NCBI RefSeq assembly: GCF_016950255.1
Contig: NZ_JACGFN010000002.1
Coordinates: 124,001 to 188,000 of the forward strand
DNA: 64,000 bases
Source of the DNA: Pectobacterium brasiliense
Lineage (GTDB): Bacteria > Pseudomonadota > Gammaproteobacteria > Enterobacterales > Enterobacteriaceae
Reading direction: 5' to 3'
Every line of letters begins with the position of its first letter. Position 1 is the stretch's first letter. Positions 32,486 to 42,631 of the stretch are shown one piece after another. Below the pieces are notes generated by a model. It saw nothing but the letters and a program-made list of their open reading frames with translations. It was not told where the DNA came from and ran no database searches. The translations under genes were made by a program, and so were the position numbers.

Positions 32486-33167
32486 AGTTTACTTTTTTGA
32501 CTCCCTGCGAATAGTGCCTTTCCAGCCACCACAACACGCCGTTAGAAACGGTGGTAAAAATCAGGTACATCGCCCCAGCAACCAGCGCAAAATAAAACGG
32601 TTCGTGTGTGCCCTTACCGGCCAATTGCGTCGCCTTGATGACATCGTTCAGGCCAAGCAGTGACACCAGCGCTGTCGCTTTCAGAATCACCTGCCAGTTA
32701 TTGCCGATGCCCGGCAGCGCGAAACGCATCATGGAAGGAAACAGAATACGGCGGAACACCTTCATCGGAGAGAAACCGAACGCGACGGCAGCTTCGATTT
32801 GCCCGCGCGGCACGGCAAGATAGGCTCCACGAAAGGTTTCCGTGAAATACGCACCGTAAATAAAGCCCAGAGTAATAATCCCGGCGGTCAGAGGATCGAT
32901 ATCAATCTGATCCAAACCGATCGATTCCGTCACGCCGTTTAAGACAATTTGCAAACCATAGAAAATCAGCAGCATCAGCACCAGATCGGGAATGCCGCGA
33001 ATCAGCGTGGTATAGCAGGAAAAACACCCCGCCAGCAGACGGTTGGAAGACAGTTTCGCCGACGCGCCGATCAGGCCAATAGCCAGCGCCAGCAGTAACG
33101 AACTTGCTGCCAGTTCCAGCGTCATGATGGCACCATCCAGAATTAGCTGGGAATAGCCATAGAGCAT
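32478..33167 (-). CDS. hisQ: Histidine/lysine/arginine/ornithine ABC transporter permease HisQ
   Basis: The partner permease to HisM, 229 residues from the ATG at 33167; a TTG one codon earlier is the only alternative. It contains the EAA loop RGQIEAAVAFGFSPMKVFRRILFP and five hydrophobic segments. It follows hisJ after 140 nt containing a small hairpin and overlaps hisM by 8 nt. Confidence 0.96.
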   Translation of the reverse strand: MLYGYSQLILDGAIMTLELAASSLLLALAIGLIGASAKLSSNRLLAGCFSCYTTLIRGIPDLVLMLLIFYGLQIVLNGVTESIGLDQIDIDPLTAGIITLGFIYGAYFTETFRGAYLAVPRGQIEAAVAFGFSPMKVFRRILFPSMMRFALPGIGNNWQVILKATALVSLLGLNDVIKATQLAGKGTHEPFYFALVAGAMYLIFTTVSNGVLWWLERHYSQGVKKVNYE

Positions 33168-33292
33168 CAATGATATCCGTTGAAATAGCGGTTAATGGCA
33201 CGCTGCGTCATCAGTCAGGAACACGACACGAGAGGAACGATCCCGTGCCGCATGCCTTACGATCCCGCTACACATGTGATAAAGAAATGAGC

Positions 33293-33306
33293 GTCACCTT
33301 GGCGAC
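33293..33306 (-). other. Small hairpin directly after hisJ
   Basis: GTCGCC and GGTGAC, separated by two bases, lie immediately after the hisJ stop on the minus strand (33293-33298 with 33301-33306) and are followed by a loosely T-rich stretch. It may attenuate transcription into hisQMP or stabilise the hisJ mRNA end, as the intercistronic REP does in Salmonella. Weak stem. Confidence 0.35.
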
Positions 33307-33307
33307 A

Positions 33308-34087
33308 TTAGCCGCCGTAGACGTCAAAATCGAAGTATTTTTTCGCGAAGGTATCGTAGGTACCGTCTTTACGCATTTCTTCAAAGGCTTTATCCAGCGC
33401 GGCTTTCAGCTCGGTATCCGCTTTGCGCAGACCCATACCCGTGCCCACACCGAAGAATTTGTCATCTTTTACCGCCGGGCCGGCAAACTCATAGTCTTTA
33501 CCTGCGTCTAACTTCAGGAAACCTTCACTTGCTGCGACCTCATCCTGAAAGGCTGCATCAATACGGCCTGCGGCCAGATCGGCATAAATCAGATCCTGAT
33601 TTTGGTAAGCGACAACGTCAACGCCTTTAGGCTGCCAGTTAGCATTAGCAAAGGCCTCCTGTGTTGATGCCTGCAATACGCCAACACGCTTTCCGCCCAG
33701 AGAAGCCAACGTGGGTTCAATGCTCGTCCCTTTCTTCGCAATCAGGCGTGAATTGGCCGCATACAGCTTCTCGGTGAAAGCAATTTCCTGCTGACGTTTT
33801 TCGGTGATAGACAGAGAAGAGATGATGGCATCGATTTTTTTCGCTTTCAGGGACGGAATTAACGCATCAAAGTCACTTTCTACAAACGTGCAGTTAGCCT
33901 GAATACGCTTGCACAGCTCTTTCGCCAGATCGATATCAAACCCAACCAGTTCGCCGCTGGCGTTTTTGGATTCAAAGGGAGCATAGGTAGGATCGGTACC
34001 AATTTTAATATTCTTAGGAATCTCCGCCATCGCGCTACCCGCAGCCAGAATGAGTGCCAATGGCAAGACTTTGATCAGTTTCTTCAT
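33308..34087 (-). CDS. hisJ: Periplasmic basic-amino-acid-binding protein (HisJ/ArgT type)
   Basis: The periplasmic substrate-binding protein of the hisQMP importer. From the ATG at 34087, with AAGGG upstream, it is 259 residues and has a signal peptide with likely cleavage after AGSAMA. The family signature [14 protein letters not shown] and the conserved end [11 protein letters not shown] match HisJ. Other stretches ([46 protein letters not shown]) read more like ArgT (LAO protein). Only one such gene is present here; E. coli has argT and hisJ in tandem. So it could bind histidine, lysine, arginine and ornithine alike. Confidence 0.9.
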   Translation of the reverse strand: MKKLIKVLPLALILAAGSAMAEIPKNIKIGTDPTYAPFESKNASGELVGFDIDLAKELCKRIQANCTFVESDFDALIPSLKAKKIDAIISSLSITEKRQQEIAFTEKLYAANSRLIAKKGTSIEPTLASLGGKRVGVLQASTQEAFANANWQPKGVDVVAYQNQDLIYADLAAGRIDAAFQDEVAASEGFLKLDAGKDYEFAGPAVKDDKFFGVGTGMGLRKADTELKAALDKAFEEMRKDGTYDTFAKKYFDFDVYGG

Positions 34088-34501
34088 ATTGCTACCCTTA
34101 TCATGAGTGATTGATGTCATGTGTCGTCAATGTCGGAATTATTTAGAGTGAATCGCTTTAAAAATGAACGATGTGAGTGCTATTTGTTTTCTGCGCCGAC
34201 TATTACCGTTTTTGTAGCAGTTTTCATGCCACAATGAACGTAGGGATGTCGTAAAAACCCCATGATCGAAACGCGCAGAAAATAAGGGTTAACCATTTGA
34301 TTCTGCAATATTTTCAGAGGGAATTTTTTGGCGCGTAACAATAAGGATAGATAACATTGGCATGAATACAAAAATCTAAACGCACCATTTCGGTGCTTTC
34401 ACGCACAAAATTAGTGCAATGTGATAAAAAGGAACAAAAAAAGGGCAGTAAAAGTTTACCGCCCCGAGAGAGAAAAATAGCGTGTCTGGGTCTCTATCCT
34501 G
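34088..34501. promoter_or_regulatory. hisJ promoter region and ubiX 3' region
   Basis: About 410 nt without a gene. The half nearest hisJ must carry its promoter and is AT-rich. I place no boxes. The half nearest ubiX contains the ubiX terminator (34436-34464). Confidence 0.5.
34436..34464 (-). terminator. Rho-independent terminator after ubiX
   Basis: On the minus strand GGGCGGTAAA and TTTACTGCCC (within 34443-34464) form a hairpin with one G-T pair, followed by seven T residues (A7 at 34436-34442 on the plus strand). It lies 38 nt after the ubiX stop. Confidence 0.8.
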
Positions 34502-35074
34502 CTACGACGCACCTTGCCAGCGGATAAAGAGATCTTTTGGCAGGTCGATGTCAAACTGGTCCAGAATACGATTCACCGTCTGATCGACAATATCCTGCAC
34601 ACTTTCTGGGCGATGATAAAACGCAGGCACCGGCGGCATGATTATCGCGCCCAGTTCAACGGCGGTGGTCATCAGCCGTAAATGCCCTAAATGCAGCGGC
34701 GTTTCACGCACTCCCAGCACCAGAGGACGACGCTCCTTCAGCACCACATCAGCCGCGCGGGTCAATAGATTGTCGCTGTAGCTGTGCACAATGCCGGAAA
34801 GGGTTTTTATCGAACAGGGTAAAATCACCATCCCCGCCGTTTTAAACGACCCCGAAGAGACGCTGGCGGCAATATCACGCGTGTCGTGTACCACATCGGC
34901 CAGCGCCTGCACGTCACGCAGGCTAAAATCCGTTTCTAGCGCCAGCGTCTGCCGGGCAGCCTGACTCATGATCAGATGCGTTTCGATACCTTCCAGCGTC
35001 TGTAAAACCTGTAGCAGCCGGATGCCGTAAATGACGCCGCTGGCACCGGAAATTCCTACAATGAGTCGCTTCAT
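34502..35074 (-). CDS. ubiX: Flavin prenyltransferase UbiX
   Basis: Makes the prenylated FMN cofactor that the UbiD decarboxylase needs in ubiquinone synthesis. Length 190 residues (E. coli 189). The flavin-binding N-terminus IVGISGASGVIYGIRLL, the SSGSF loop near residue 75, and VLPCSIKTLSGIVHSYSDNLLTRAADV are typical of the flavoprotein family. It sits in its usual place downstream of purF. Confidence 0.96.
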   Translation of the reverse strand: MKRLIVGISGASGVIYGIRLLQVLQTLEGIETHLIMSQAARQTLALETDFSLRDVQALADVVHDTRDIAASVSSGSFKTAGMVILPCSIKTLSGIVHSYSDNLLTRAADVVLKERRPLVLGVRETPLHLGHLRLMTTAVELGAIIMPPVPAFYHRPESVQDIVDQTVNRILDQFDIDLPKDLFIRWQGAS

Positions 35075-35179
35075 TCATACTGCCTCTGGCTAGCCGCGTA
35101 AGCAGAAACGCGGAAAAATCATCTGCGCAAACTTTGCCGCATTGATTAGCGATAAGCAAGGATAAGCACCGAAACCCTG

Positions 35180-35228
35180 TTTTCTCTATGCAATTTTTCT
35201 CTACATACAAAATTTTCTCTACATACAA
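35180..35228. repeat. Three tandem imperfect copies of TTTTCTCTAcATaCAA
   Basis: Copies start at 35180 (degenerate), 35195 and 35213; the last two are identical over 16 bp (35195-35210 and 35213-35228). They lie in the purF-ubiX gap, directly after the purF hairpin on the minus strand. Function unknown; possibly replication slippage. Confidence 0.6.
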
Positions 35229-35229
35229 T

Positions 35230-35261
35230 AAGGGGGAGGACACTTTCGCGTCCTCCCCCTT
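35230..35261 (-). terminator. 12-bp hairpin after purF
   Basis: AAGGGGGAGGAC (35230-35241) is perfectly complementary to GTCCTCCCCCTT (35250-35261), with an 8-nt loop. It lies 29 nt past the purF stop. The following minus-strand bases (ATTGTATG) are AU-rich but not a clean U-run, so termination may be partial. Confidence 0.65.
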
Positions 35262-35289
35262 CAATACAGCCTTAATGTGCGACTAGCTG

Positions 35290-36807
35290 TTAACCTTCGT
35301 TGTGCAATTCCAGATCTTCAACTTCATTCTGGCTACGCAACGCTTTGGCATCGTCATTGCGCAAGACTTCCAGATAATCCAGATAACCTTGATCGACGTC
35401 CTTCGTCACGTAAATCCCGTTGAATACCGAGCATTCAAACTGAGCAATATCCGGGTTATCTTCACGCGCGGCTTCAATCAGATCGTCGAGATCCTGGAAT
35501 ATCAGCTCATCGGCACCAATAATCTTACAGATTTCATCCACTTCACGACCGTGGGCAATCAGTTCATTGACGCTTGGCATATCGATGCCGTACACGTTAG
35601 GGAAGCGAATTTCCGGGGCCGCGGAGGCCAGATAAACACGCTTGGCTCCTGCTTCACGCGCCATCTCTACAATCTGCTCTGACGTTGTACCACGCACGAT
35701 GGAGTCATCCACCAGCAGCACGTTCTTGTCACGGAACTCAGCACGGTTGGCGTTCAGCTTACGACGCACTGATTTCTTACGCGCCTGCTGCCCCGGCATG
35801 ATAAACGTGCGGCCAACATAGCGGTTTTTCACAAATCCCTGACGATACGGCTTGTTGATGATACGCGCGATTTCCAGCGCGATATCACAAGAGGTTTCAG
35901 GAATCGGGATCACGACATCAATATCGAGATCTTCCCACTGGCGCGCAATTTTTTCACCGAGCTTCTGGCCCATGCGAACGCGTGCACTGTAGACCGAGAT
36001 TTTATCAATGAAGGAATCCGGGCGAGCAAAGTAGACATATTCGAACAGGCACGGATTGCTCTTTGGATTCTCTGCACACTGGCGGGTAAATAGCTGCCCT
36101 TTTTCCGTAATGTAGATCGCTTCTCCCGGCGCCACATCGCGTAAAAATTCAAAGCCCAGCGTATCCAGCGCGACACTTTCTGACGCCACCATATACTCGC
36201 TGCGGCCATCTTCCAGATCGCGCTTACCAATCACCAGAGGACGAATCCCATTAGGATCGCGAAAAGCGACCATACCGTGACCGATAATCATGCCAACACA
36301 GGCATAGGCACCGCGAATTTGCTGGTGCGTTGCGGCAACGGCCGCAAAAATATTATCGGCTTCCAGCGGATAGTGTTGGAAACGGTCCAGCTCTCTGGCG
36401 AAAATATTCAGCAGAATTTCAGAATCAGACGTGGTGTTAACGTGACGACGCTCCTGCTCGAACAGCTTTTTACGCAGTTCGTGGGCGTTAGTCAGGTTAC
36501 CGTTGTGAGCCAGCGTGATACCGAACGGAGAGTTCACATAGAAAGGCTGTGCTTCCGAGGCGCTGGAACTGCCCGCGGTCGGATAACGCACATGACCAAG
36601 CCCCATGTTGCCCTGTAGGCGTTGCATGTGCCGCGCTTCAAACACATCTTTCACCAGGCCATTGGCCTTACGCAGGCGAAAACAATTAAAGGCATCGATG
36701 GTCACAATACCCGCAGCATCCTGCCCACGGTGTTGCAACACCGTTAACGCGTCATAAATCGACTGGTTGACCGGTGTAAAACCGGCGATACCGACAATAC
36801 CGCACAT
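35290..36807 (-). CDS. purF: Amidophosphoribosyltransferase PurF
   Basis: First committed enzyme of purine synthesis; it makes phosphoribosylamine from PRPP and glutamine. Length 505 residues, as in E. coli. The N-terminal Ntn glutaminase begins [10 protein letters not shown], with Cys2 as nucleophile after Met removal. The C-terminal phosphoribosyltransferase domain has the PRPP loop [19 protein letters not shown] near residues 360-378. It follows cvpA by 21 nt and both are probably controlled by the PurR box upstream of cvpA. Confidence 0.98.
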   Translation of the reverse strand: MCGIVGIAGFTPVNQSIYDALTVLQHRGQDAAGIVTIDAFNCFRLRKANGLVKDVFEARHMQRLQGNMGLGHVRYPTAGSSSASEAQPFYVNSPFGITLAHNGNLTNAHELRKKLFEQERRHVNTTSDSEILLNIFARELDRFQHYPLEADNIFAAVAATHQQIRGAYACVGMIIGHGMVAFRDPNGIRPLVIGKRDLEDGRSEYMVASESVALDTLGFEFLRDVAPGEAIYITEKGQLFTRQCAENPKSNPCLFEYVYFARPDSFIDKISVYSARVRMGQKLGEKIARQWEDLDIDVVIPIPETSCDIALEIARIINKPYRQGFVKNRYVGRTFIMPGQQARKKSVRRKLNANRAEFRDKNVLLVDDSIVRGTTSEQIVEMAREAGAKRVYLASAAPEIRFPNVYGIDMPSVNELIAHGREVDEICKIIGADELIFQDLDDLIEAAREDNPDIAQFECSVFNGIYVTKDVDQGYLDYLEVLRNDDAKALRSQNEVEDLELHNEG

Positions 36808-36828
36808 GGTGTCTTTTCCTCATCAGCG

Positions 36829-37329
36829 CTACCGCAGCGATAAATGCTGCGGCAAGAAACTTGACGTGCTTTGCAGGTAGTCAAAAAACCACCTGATAAT
36901 ATAACTGAACTGCGGGATTAACTGGGACTGCTTCCAGTCATCACTTTGTGAAAAACCGGTGAACGTATCCAGAAAGAATAGCAGTGCGGAAACGATCAGC
37001 ACCCCGCGCAGCGCACCAAAACAGATGCCCAGAACGCGATCGGTGCCGGATAATCCGGTACGTTCAACCAGTGAACTAATCACATAGTTGACGATAGCTC
37101 CCACAATCAACGTTGCAATAAACAGAATGGCAATCGCAATACCGTTACGCACCAGCTCATCATCAAAACGGGTGAAGTAGACCGCGAGGTAAGCGTAGTA
37201 ATGACTGGCAACAAAAAAAGCACATCCCCAGGTTACTAACGACAGCGCTTCGCGAACAAACCCCCGGATCAGGCTAACCAGAGCCGAAAATCCGATGATG
37301 CCAATAATGACGTAATCAACCCAAACCAT
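36829..37329 (-). CDS. cvpA: Membrane protein CvpA (colicin V production)
   Basis: Small inner-membrane protein with four hydrophobic segments, 166 residues (E. coli 162), beginning [31 protein letters not shown]. It is required for colicin V production and implicated in envelope stress tolerance in other enterobacteria. It is the first gene of the cvpA-purF transcript and has a PurR operator ~75 nt upstream. Confidence 0.96.
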   Translation of the reverse strand: MVWVDYVIIGIIGFSALVSLIRGFVREALSLVTWGCAFFVASHYYAYLAVYFTRFDDELVRNGIAIAILFIATLIVGAIVNYVISSLVERTGLSGTDRVLGICFGALRGVLIVSALLFFLDTFTGFSQSDDWKQSQLIPQFSYIIRWFFDYLQSTSSFLPQHLSLR

Positions 37330-37660
37330 GAACTATCCTAATAATGAACGATGCTACCGATAAGCCGCTACGTCATCCTGTTCGCGGCGCATTCTAACAG
37401 AAAAAGAAAACGTTTGCGTAGCGTATTTCCGCCGATTTCTTCGATAGATAATCAGGCGAAAAAACCGACAATACGTCATGCCTGATTCTATTCACTCTCG
37501 GCATGTCAAAACTCACAGCAGGCATCTTAAAACAGATGCGGGCGGAGTATCACTGATGTGAACCTCATCCCCACTGCCTGCTTTTGCTTATTTACGTGAT
37601 CGACTGCTTTACGTGACAGACTGCAAACCAGCCATCACGTCATCACCACGCTCGACGACC
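37330..37660. promoter_or_regulatory. cvpA-purF promoter region and dedD 3' region
   Basis: Non-coding, 331 nt. The half close to cvpA carries the PurR box. The rest holds small inverted pieces such as GCATCT / AGATGC in the part nearer dedD, but nothing I can name as a clean terminator. No gene is visible. Confidence 0.55.
37404..37419 (-). promoter_or_regulatory. PurR operator of cvpA-purF
   Basis: On the cvpA-coding strand the sequence reads ACGCAAACGTTTTCTT, matching 15 of 16 bases of the PurR consensus ACGCAAACGTTTTCNT/GT. It lies about 75-90 nt upstream of the cvpA ATG, the place of the known operator in E. coli. Confidence 0.9.
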
Positions 37661-38419
37661 TTAACGAACGGAATGTGCTCGCACCTGCCCGCTTAGCCCG
37701 CTGAGCTGTTTCAGCTCGCCCAGTGAAGACTCTAGCTTCTGCTTCGACGCATCCGGCCCAACGTAAATGCGGGTGATTTCGCCTGAAATCGGCGTTGATG
37801 GCACGGTATACGCGCGATAGCCAGAAAGACGAAGCTTGGCGACAATCTCGTTCACCTTATCCGCGTTTTTCAGCGCGCCAAGCTGCACAATATAGGCCTG
37901 TCCGACAGGCGCTTGCTGCGTCGGCTGCGTTTCAGGCTTCACTTCCGGTTTGGGTTCCGGTTTAGGCTCTGGCTTCGGTTTCGCTTCTTGCTTCACCTCA
38001 GGCTTTGGCTGAGGCTTCGGCGTCACAGGTGCTGGCGTCTGAACCAGCGGACGCTCAACCACCACTGGCGGTGCCGTCATGGCTGGCGTATTCGTGCCAG
38101 AATGGGACGATGGCGGCGTCTGCGTCGTGGTTTCAGGCGCTGTAGATGACGCAGACGATCTCGCTTCAGCGGCTTCGGCTTCCGCGCTGTTTTGCATCGC
38201 TGCCTCCGCCCCTTCCGGCGGTTGACTTGGCAGCGACGGGTTCAGTGCAGGCAGCGCTTCCATCTCATTGCTGTCACCCGGCTTAGGGATCAGCGGAATC
38301 GACGCAAACTCGTCTTCGTAGTGCTTTTTCTTGCCGTCCAGCAGGCCAGGTAAAACGATCACGCCCAGCGCGACCAGAATAACCGTACCGACCAGTCGAT
38401 TCTGAAATTTACTCGCCAT
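37661..38419 (-). CDS. dedD: Cell-division protein DedD (SPOR domain)
   Basis: Septal-ring protein that binds denuded peptidoglycan. From the ATG at 38419 it is 252 residues. One membrane segment near the N-terminus (about residues 8-25, VGTVILVALGVIVLPGLL) is followed by a long Pro/Ala/Lys/Glu-rich linker with repeated KPEPKP units. The C-terminal SPOR domain (~170-250) starts AYIVQLGALKNADKVNEIV. Its start overlaps the folC end by 11 nt. Confidence 0.94.
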   Translation of the reverse strand: MASKFQNRLVGTVILVALGVIVLPGLLDGKKKHYEDEFASIPLIPKPGDSNEMEALPALNPSLPSQPPEGAEAAMQNSAEAEAAEARSSASSTAPETTTQTPPSSHSGTNTPAMTAPPVVVERPLVQTPAPVTPKPQPKPEVKQEAKPKPEPKPEPKPEVKPETQPTQQAPVGQAYIVQLGALKNADKVNEIVAKLRLSGYRAYTVPSTPISGEITRIYVGPDASKQKLESSLGELKQLSGLSGQVRAHSVR

Positions 38420-39677
38420 TCGCCTTCTCCTCATCCAGCGCTTCCATCACATGCGCTACCGTATGAAAAGATCCACACACAATGACGATATCCTGCTCCG
38501 TCGCCTCGGACATGGCTTGCTTCCAGGCGGCAACGACATCGGAGAACGATTGGCTGCGCGTCAGGTGCTCAGCAATCTGCTGCGCGGTGGCACCACGCGG
38601 CCCCTCCAGCGGAGCGCAATACCACGCATCCACCAACGGCGTTAAGTGAGCCAGCGTACCGGCAATGTCTTTATCCGACAGCATGCCAACAACGGCTCGC
38701 ACTTTTCCGGTTTTCGGCAACTCAGCCAAGCGTTTTGCCAGATATGCCGCCGCATGAGGGTTGTGTGCAACATCAAGAATCAAACGCGGTGACGCCTGCA
38801 CGGTCTGAAAACGGCCGGGTAATGCGGCATGCTGCAAACCGTGTCGAATTGCCTCTTCACTCACGTTGAGTGAAGAATAGTGCAATGCAGCCAGTGCCGT
38901 AGCGGCATTGGCTAAGGGGACGTTGGGTAACGGCAGCCGTGACAGCTCGCGCTGTTTATCCTGCCAGCTCCACGTCTCACGCTGCATTGAATACTCCCAG
39001 TCGCGACCACGGCGGCGCAACTGCGCGCCTTTCTCAGCGGCAACGTCGGCAATCGTTCCCGGCATATCCGGTTCACCAACAACGGCAGGTCTACCCTGTC
39101 GGAATATCCCGGCTTTCTCGCGGCCAATGCTTTCCCGATCGTTACCTAACCAATCGGTATGGTCGATAGCAATGCTGGTTACCACGGATACATCCGCATC
39201 CACAATATTGGTGGCATCCAGACGCCCGCCTAGCCCTACTTCCAGAATGACGACATCCAGATTCGCCTGCTTAAAGAGTTGCAGCGCCGACAGCGTACCG
39301 AATTCAAAATAGGTGAGCGATACCGCCCCTCTCCCTGCTTCGATATCCGCAAATGCCTGCGTGTGCAGCGCTTCAGGCAATTCTTTGCCCTGAATACGCA
39401 CTCGCTCGGTATAGCGGACAAGGTGGGGAGAACTGTACACGCCTACCCGTAGCCCGGCGGCTAACAGAATGGATTCCAGCGTACAGCAGGTCGTTCCTTT
39501 GCCGTTCGTCCCCGCGACGGTGAAGATCGTGGCGGCAGGCTGGAGCAGTTGGAGATGTTCGGCAACCTGCTTAACACGCTCCAGACCTAAATCAATGGCC
39601 TGAGCGTGCAGGTGCTCAAGATAATGAAGCCACGTGACCAAAGGTGACGTGGCTTGAGGTATTTGAAGAGTATCCAT
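38409..39677 (-). CDS. folC: Dihydrofolate synthase / folylpolyglutamate synthase FolC
   Basis: Mur-ligase-family enzyme that adds glutamate to dihydropteroate and then polyglutamylates folates. Length 422 residues, as in E. coli. The P-loop FTVAGTNGKGTTCCTLES (near residue 57) and the family motifs LEVGLGGRLDATNIVDADVSV and ILDVAHNPHAAAYLA are intact. It lies 103 nt downstream of accD and overlaps dedD by 11 nt. Confidence 0.97.
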   Translation of the reverse strand: MDTLQIPQATSPLVTWLHYLEHLHAQAIDLGLERVKQVAEHLQLLQPAATIFTVAGTNGKGTTCCTLESILLAAGLRVGVYSSPHLVRYTERVRIQGKELPEALHTQAFADIEAGRGAVSLTYFEFGTLSALQLFKQANLDVVILEVGLGGRLDATNIVDADVSVVTSIAIDHTDWLGNDRESIGREKAGIFRQGRPAVVGEPDMPGTIADVAAEKGAQLRRRGRDWEYSMQRETWSWQDKQRELSRLPLPNVPLANAATALAALHYSSLNVSEEAIRHGLQHAALPGRFQTVQASPRLILDVAHNPHAAAYLAKRLAELPKTGKVRAVVGMLSDKDIAGTLAHLTPLVDAWYCAPLEGPRGATAQQIAEHLTRSQSFSDVVAAWKQAMSEATEQDIVIVCGSFHTVAHVMEALDEEKANGE

Positions 39678-39780
39678 GAGTCCCGTTCACTAGCTTACGG
39701 TTCATTGCGGGCAGAGCATGCATTGCTACTCGGTCGAGAACGACGTGGTCGAGCACCACACGCCCTGCCCATCATGTCAA

Positions 39781-40698
39781 TTATGCGTCATCCTGTGATG
39801 ATTCAGACGGCGCATCGCTGCGGATTTCCACGTCATCGTTGCCCGGTTCTGGATGGTTCGTCAGTTTGGCAAGAATAGTGGCCAGCTTGTAGCGCATTTC
39901 CGGACGACGAACGATCATATCGATCGCCCCTTTCTCAATCAGGAATTCACTGCGCTGGAAGCCTGGCGGCAGCTTTTCACGCACGGTTTGTTCGATAACG
40001 CGTGGGCCGGCAAAACCGATCAGCGCTTTCGGCTCAGCAATGTTCAGGTCGCCCAGCATCGCCAGACTCGCGGAAACACCACCCATGGTTGGGTCGGTCA
40101 GCACAGAAATGTAAGGCAAGCCGCGATCGCGCATTTTTGCCAATGCCGCACTGGTTTTCGCCATTTGCATCAGCGACATCAGCGCTTCCTGCATACGCGC
40201 ACCACCACTGGCGGAGAAGCACACCAGCGGACAACCGTCTTCCAATGACTGCTCAACGGCACGCACAAAGCGCGCGCCCACAACAGACGCCATTGAACCG
40301 CCCATGAAAGAGAATTCAAATGACGCGGCGACAATCGGCATGCCGTACAGCGTGCCTTTCATCACGACCAGCGCATCTTTCTCATCGGACTGTTTCTGTG
40401 CAGAAACCAGACGATCTTTATATTTTTTGGAATCCCGGAATTTCAGGACATCCTTCGGTTCCAGCTCGCTTCCCAACTCGACAGTGTTTTCTTTATCCAG
40501 AAAAGCCTGTAGACGGGCGCGCGCGGAAAGGCGCATATGGTGATCGCACTTCGGGCAGACACCCAGATTGCGCTCCAACTCAGCACGATAAAGAACCTGA
40601 CCGCAGCTATCACATTTTGTCCAGACCCCTTCAGGGATGTTCGCTTTGCGGGTCGGTGTAATATTGCTTTTGTTAAGAATTCGTTCAATCCAGCTCAT
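39781..40698 (-). CDS. accD: Acetyl-CoA carboxylase carboxyltransferase beta subunit AccD
   Basis: With AccA it transfers carboxyl from biotin to acetyl-CoA, the first step of fatty acid synthesis. Length 305 residues (E. coli 304). The N-terminal zinc finger has its four cysteines at 29, 32, 48 and 51. The crotonase-like core includes [17 protein letters not shown] and [17 protein letters not shown]. The C-terminus is polar ([14 protein letters not shown]). A GGGCAG...CTGCCC hairpin (39709-39714 with 39765-39770) lies in the gap before folC. Confidence 0.98.
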   Translation of the reverse strand: MSWIERILNKSNITPTRKANIPEGVWTKCDSCGQVLYRAELERNLGVCPKCDHHMRLSARARLQAFLDKENTVELGSELEPKDVLKFRDSKKYKDRLVSAQKQSDEKDALVVMKGTLYGMPIVAASFEFSFMGGSMASVVGARFVRAVEQSLEDGCPLVCFSASGGARMQEALMSLMQMAKTSAALAKMRDRGLPYISVLTDPTMGGVSASLAMLGDLNIAEPKALIGFAGPRVIEQTVREKLPPGFQRSEFLIEKGAIDMIVRRPEMRYKLATILAKLTNHPEPGNDDVEIRSDAPSESSQDDA

Positions 40699-40922
40699 TG
40701 ATAACCTTTCTGCTTGAACCTGGCAAATGCCAGTCCGCTGTTCATGTTATTCCCTGACAACATTGCCAATGAAAAAATGCCTGAGACGCACGGCAATCGC
40801 GGTACAAAGGCATCGGCACCAAGGATGTTCCCAAGAACAGACCATAAATGCTGCCCATTAAACCATAACGTTCCGGTACTGTGGATAAAAAACTGGTCAA
40901 ACCGGATGTTAAAATACTTCAC

Positions 40923-41585
40923 TTATTTCACATTGCCGCGCGAGGCCGCTCTACGATGACGGGCAATCTCAATAATGCCCGGCAGGATAGAGAGGAAAAT
41001 AATCGCAACAATCAGTAATTTCAGATTTTCCTGCACCACCGGCAAATCGCCAAACAGGTAGCCCGCATAGGTGAATGACAACACCCACAGCAGCGCACCA
41101 ATCACATTATAGGCTGCAAAATGCCGATAGCTCATGTGCCCCATGCCTGCGACAAACGGCGCAAATGTTCTCACAATCGGGACAAAGCGCGCCAGAATTA
41201 TCGTCTTGCCACCGTGACGCGCGTAAAATGCATGCGTTTTATCCAGATAGCTGCGGCGGAAAATCTTTGAGTTCGGGTTGCTAAACAGCTTCTCACCGAA
41301 CAGTCGTCCAATCGTGTAGTTCACTGCATCGCCCGTAATCGCGGCCACGATCATCAGAAACACCATTGTGTGCACATTCAAATCGTTCGACGGCAACGCC
41401 GCCAGCGCCCCTGCGACAAACAGCAGCGAATCCCCCGGCAGAAACGGCGTCACCACCAGCCCGGTCTCACAGAACAGAATCAGGAACAAAATGGCATAAA
41501 CCCAGACACCATATTGCGCCACCAGTTCCGCCAGGTGAACGTCAATGTGCAGAATAAAATCAATAATAAACTGTATAAATTCCAT
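40923..41585 (-). CDS. dedA: DedA-family inner-membrane protein
   Basis: Polytopic DedA/SNARE-associated family protein, 220 residues from the ATG at 41585, which has GAAGAAG upstream (E. coli DedA 219). The hallmark motif E-x-x-x-x-x-x-P-x-P-G-D is seen in [14 protein letters not shown] and the second conserved region in [23 protein letters not shown]. Such proteins are linked to lipid flipping and membrane homeostasis. It lies upstream of accD in the same orientation with a 224-nt gap. Confidence 0.95.
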   Translation of the reverse strand: MEFIQFIIDFILHIDVHLAELVAQYGVWVYAILFLILFCETGLVVTPFLPGDSLLFVAGALAALPSNDLNVHTMVFLMIVAAITGDAVNYTIGRLFGEKLFSNPNSKIFRRSYLDKTHAFYARHGGKTIILARFVPIVRTFAPFVAGMGHMSYRHFAAYNVIGALLWVLSFTYAGYLFGDLPVVQENLKLLIVAIIFLSILPGIIEIARHRRAASRGNVK

Positions 41586-41704
41586 CACAACTTCTTCTCC
41601 CAAAGTGTCTATCGAACGCACGCGGTCGATATACGCAAGGCAGCCGCGCTACCCGTGTTGCCTTGCGTATAGCACGCTGAATAGCCTCGTCCTTAATACG
41701 CATC

Positions 41705-41743
41705 GCACGCTGCCTTTTGGCCTACGGCCATCTGGCAGCGTGC
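41705..41743. repeat. Palindromic element in the truA-dedA gap
   Basis: GCACGCTGCC (41705-41714) pairs perfectly with GGCAGCGTGC (41734-41743). Inside is a second palindrome, GGCC-TAC-GGCC (41719-41729). The double palindrome, 36 nt past the truA stop, resembles a REP-type extragenic element or a transcript end; there is no U-run. Confidence 0.55.
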
Positions 41744-41779
41744 AACAGGTAAAAAGCGCACTCGCTACAATCAAAAACG

Positions 41780-42631
41780 TCAATCTGCTAAAAAGAGCGG
41801 CCCCATCGTAGGCTGCGGCAAAGCAAAACGCGCAGGATAATCTACCGCTACCAAATACAGCCCTTCGGCTCTGGCCGTTGCGCCAGCCAGCGTACGATCT
41901 TTGGCCGCCAGCAGCTCGGCAATCCACGATTCAGGGCGATTGCCACAGCCGACGTCCATCAGGCTGCCAACGATATTACGCACCATATGATGCACGAACG
42001 CATTGGCCTTAATATCTACCACGATATAGTCACCGTGACGTGTAACCTTTAAATGATTTACATAGCGCCACGGCGTGCGCGACTGGCACTGCACTGCACG
42101 AAAAGAGGTGAAATCATTCTCACCCAACAGGCATTGCCCGGCTCGCTCCATGCGTTCCACGTCTAACGGGTGATAAAAGTGCGTCATACCGCGCGAAAGC
42201 ACCGCAGGACGATAGCGGTGATTGTAGATGACATAACGGTAGCGGCGTGCCGTCGCGCTGAAGCGCGCATGGAAATCCTCATCCACCGTTTTCACCCAGC
42301 GCACCGCGATATCCGGCGGTAAATTCGCATTCACACCCATCGTCCAGGCGGCGTCTTTTCGGATCGCGTGTGTGGTGAAATGCACAACCTGGCCGGTGCC
42401 GTGAACGCCAGCATCGGTTCGCCCGGCGCAAAACACTTCTATCGGTTCATCCGCGACTTTACTCAGCGCCTTTTCAAGACAGGCCTGCACGCTAGCGACA
42501 TCAATCTGACGCTGCCAGCCATAATAGAGGCTACCGTCGTACTCAATGCCTAGCGCGATTTTCAGCGGGGCGCGTTCGTTTTCCGCAGCGGCATCGGCCT
42601 GAGTAGCCTCCGCCTGAGTGGTTTCCGACAT
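41780..42631 (-). CDS. truA: tRNA pseudouridine(38-40) synthase TruA
   Basis: Modifies uridines 38-40 in the tRNA anticodon stem-loop. From the ATG at 42631 it is 283 residues. The catalytic aspartate is Asp73, in [12 protein letters not shown]. The ATG shares one base with the usg stop (TAATG), so translation is coupled; a GTG nine codons earlier is unlikely. Compared with E. coli (270) it has about 13 extra N-terminal residues rich in Glu, Ala and Thr. Confidence 0.96.
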   Translation of the reverse strand: MSETTQAEATQADAAAENERAPLKIALGIEYDGSLYYGWQRQIDVASVQACLEKALSKVADEPIEVFCAGRTDAGVHGTGQVVHFTTHAIRKDAAWTMGVNANLPPDIAVRWVKTVDEDFHARFSATARRYRYVIYNHRYRPAVLSRGMTHFYHPLDVERMERAGQCLLGENDFTSFRAVQCQSRTPWRYVNHLKVTRHGDYIVVDIKANAFVHHMVRNIVGSLMDVGCGNRPESWIAELLAAKDRTLAGATARAEGLYLVAVDYPARFALPQPTMGPLFLAD

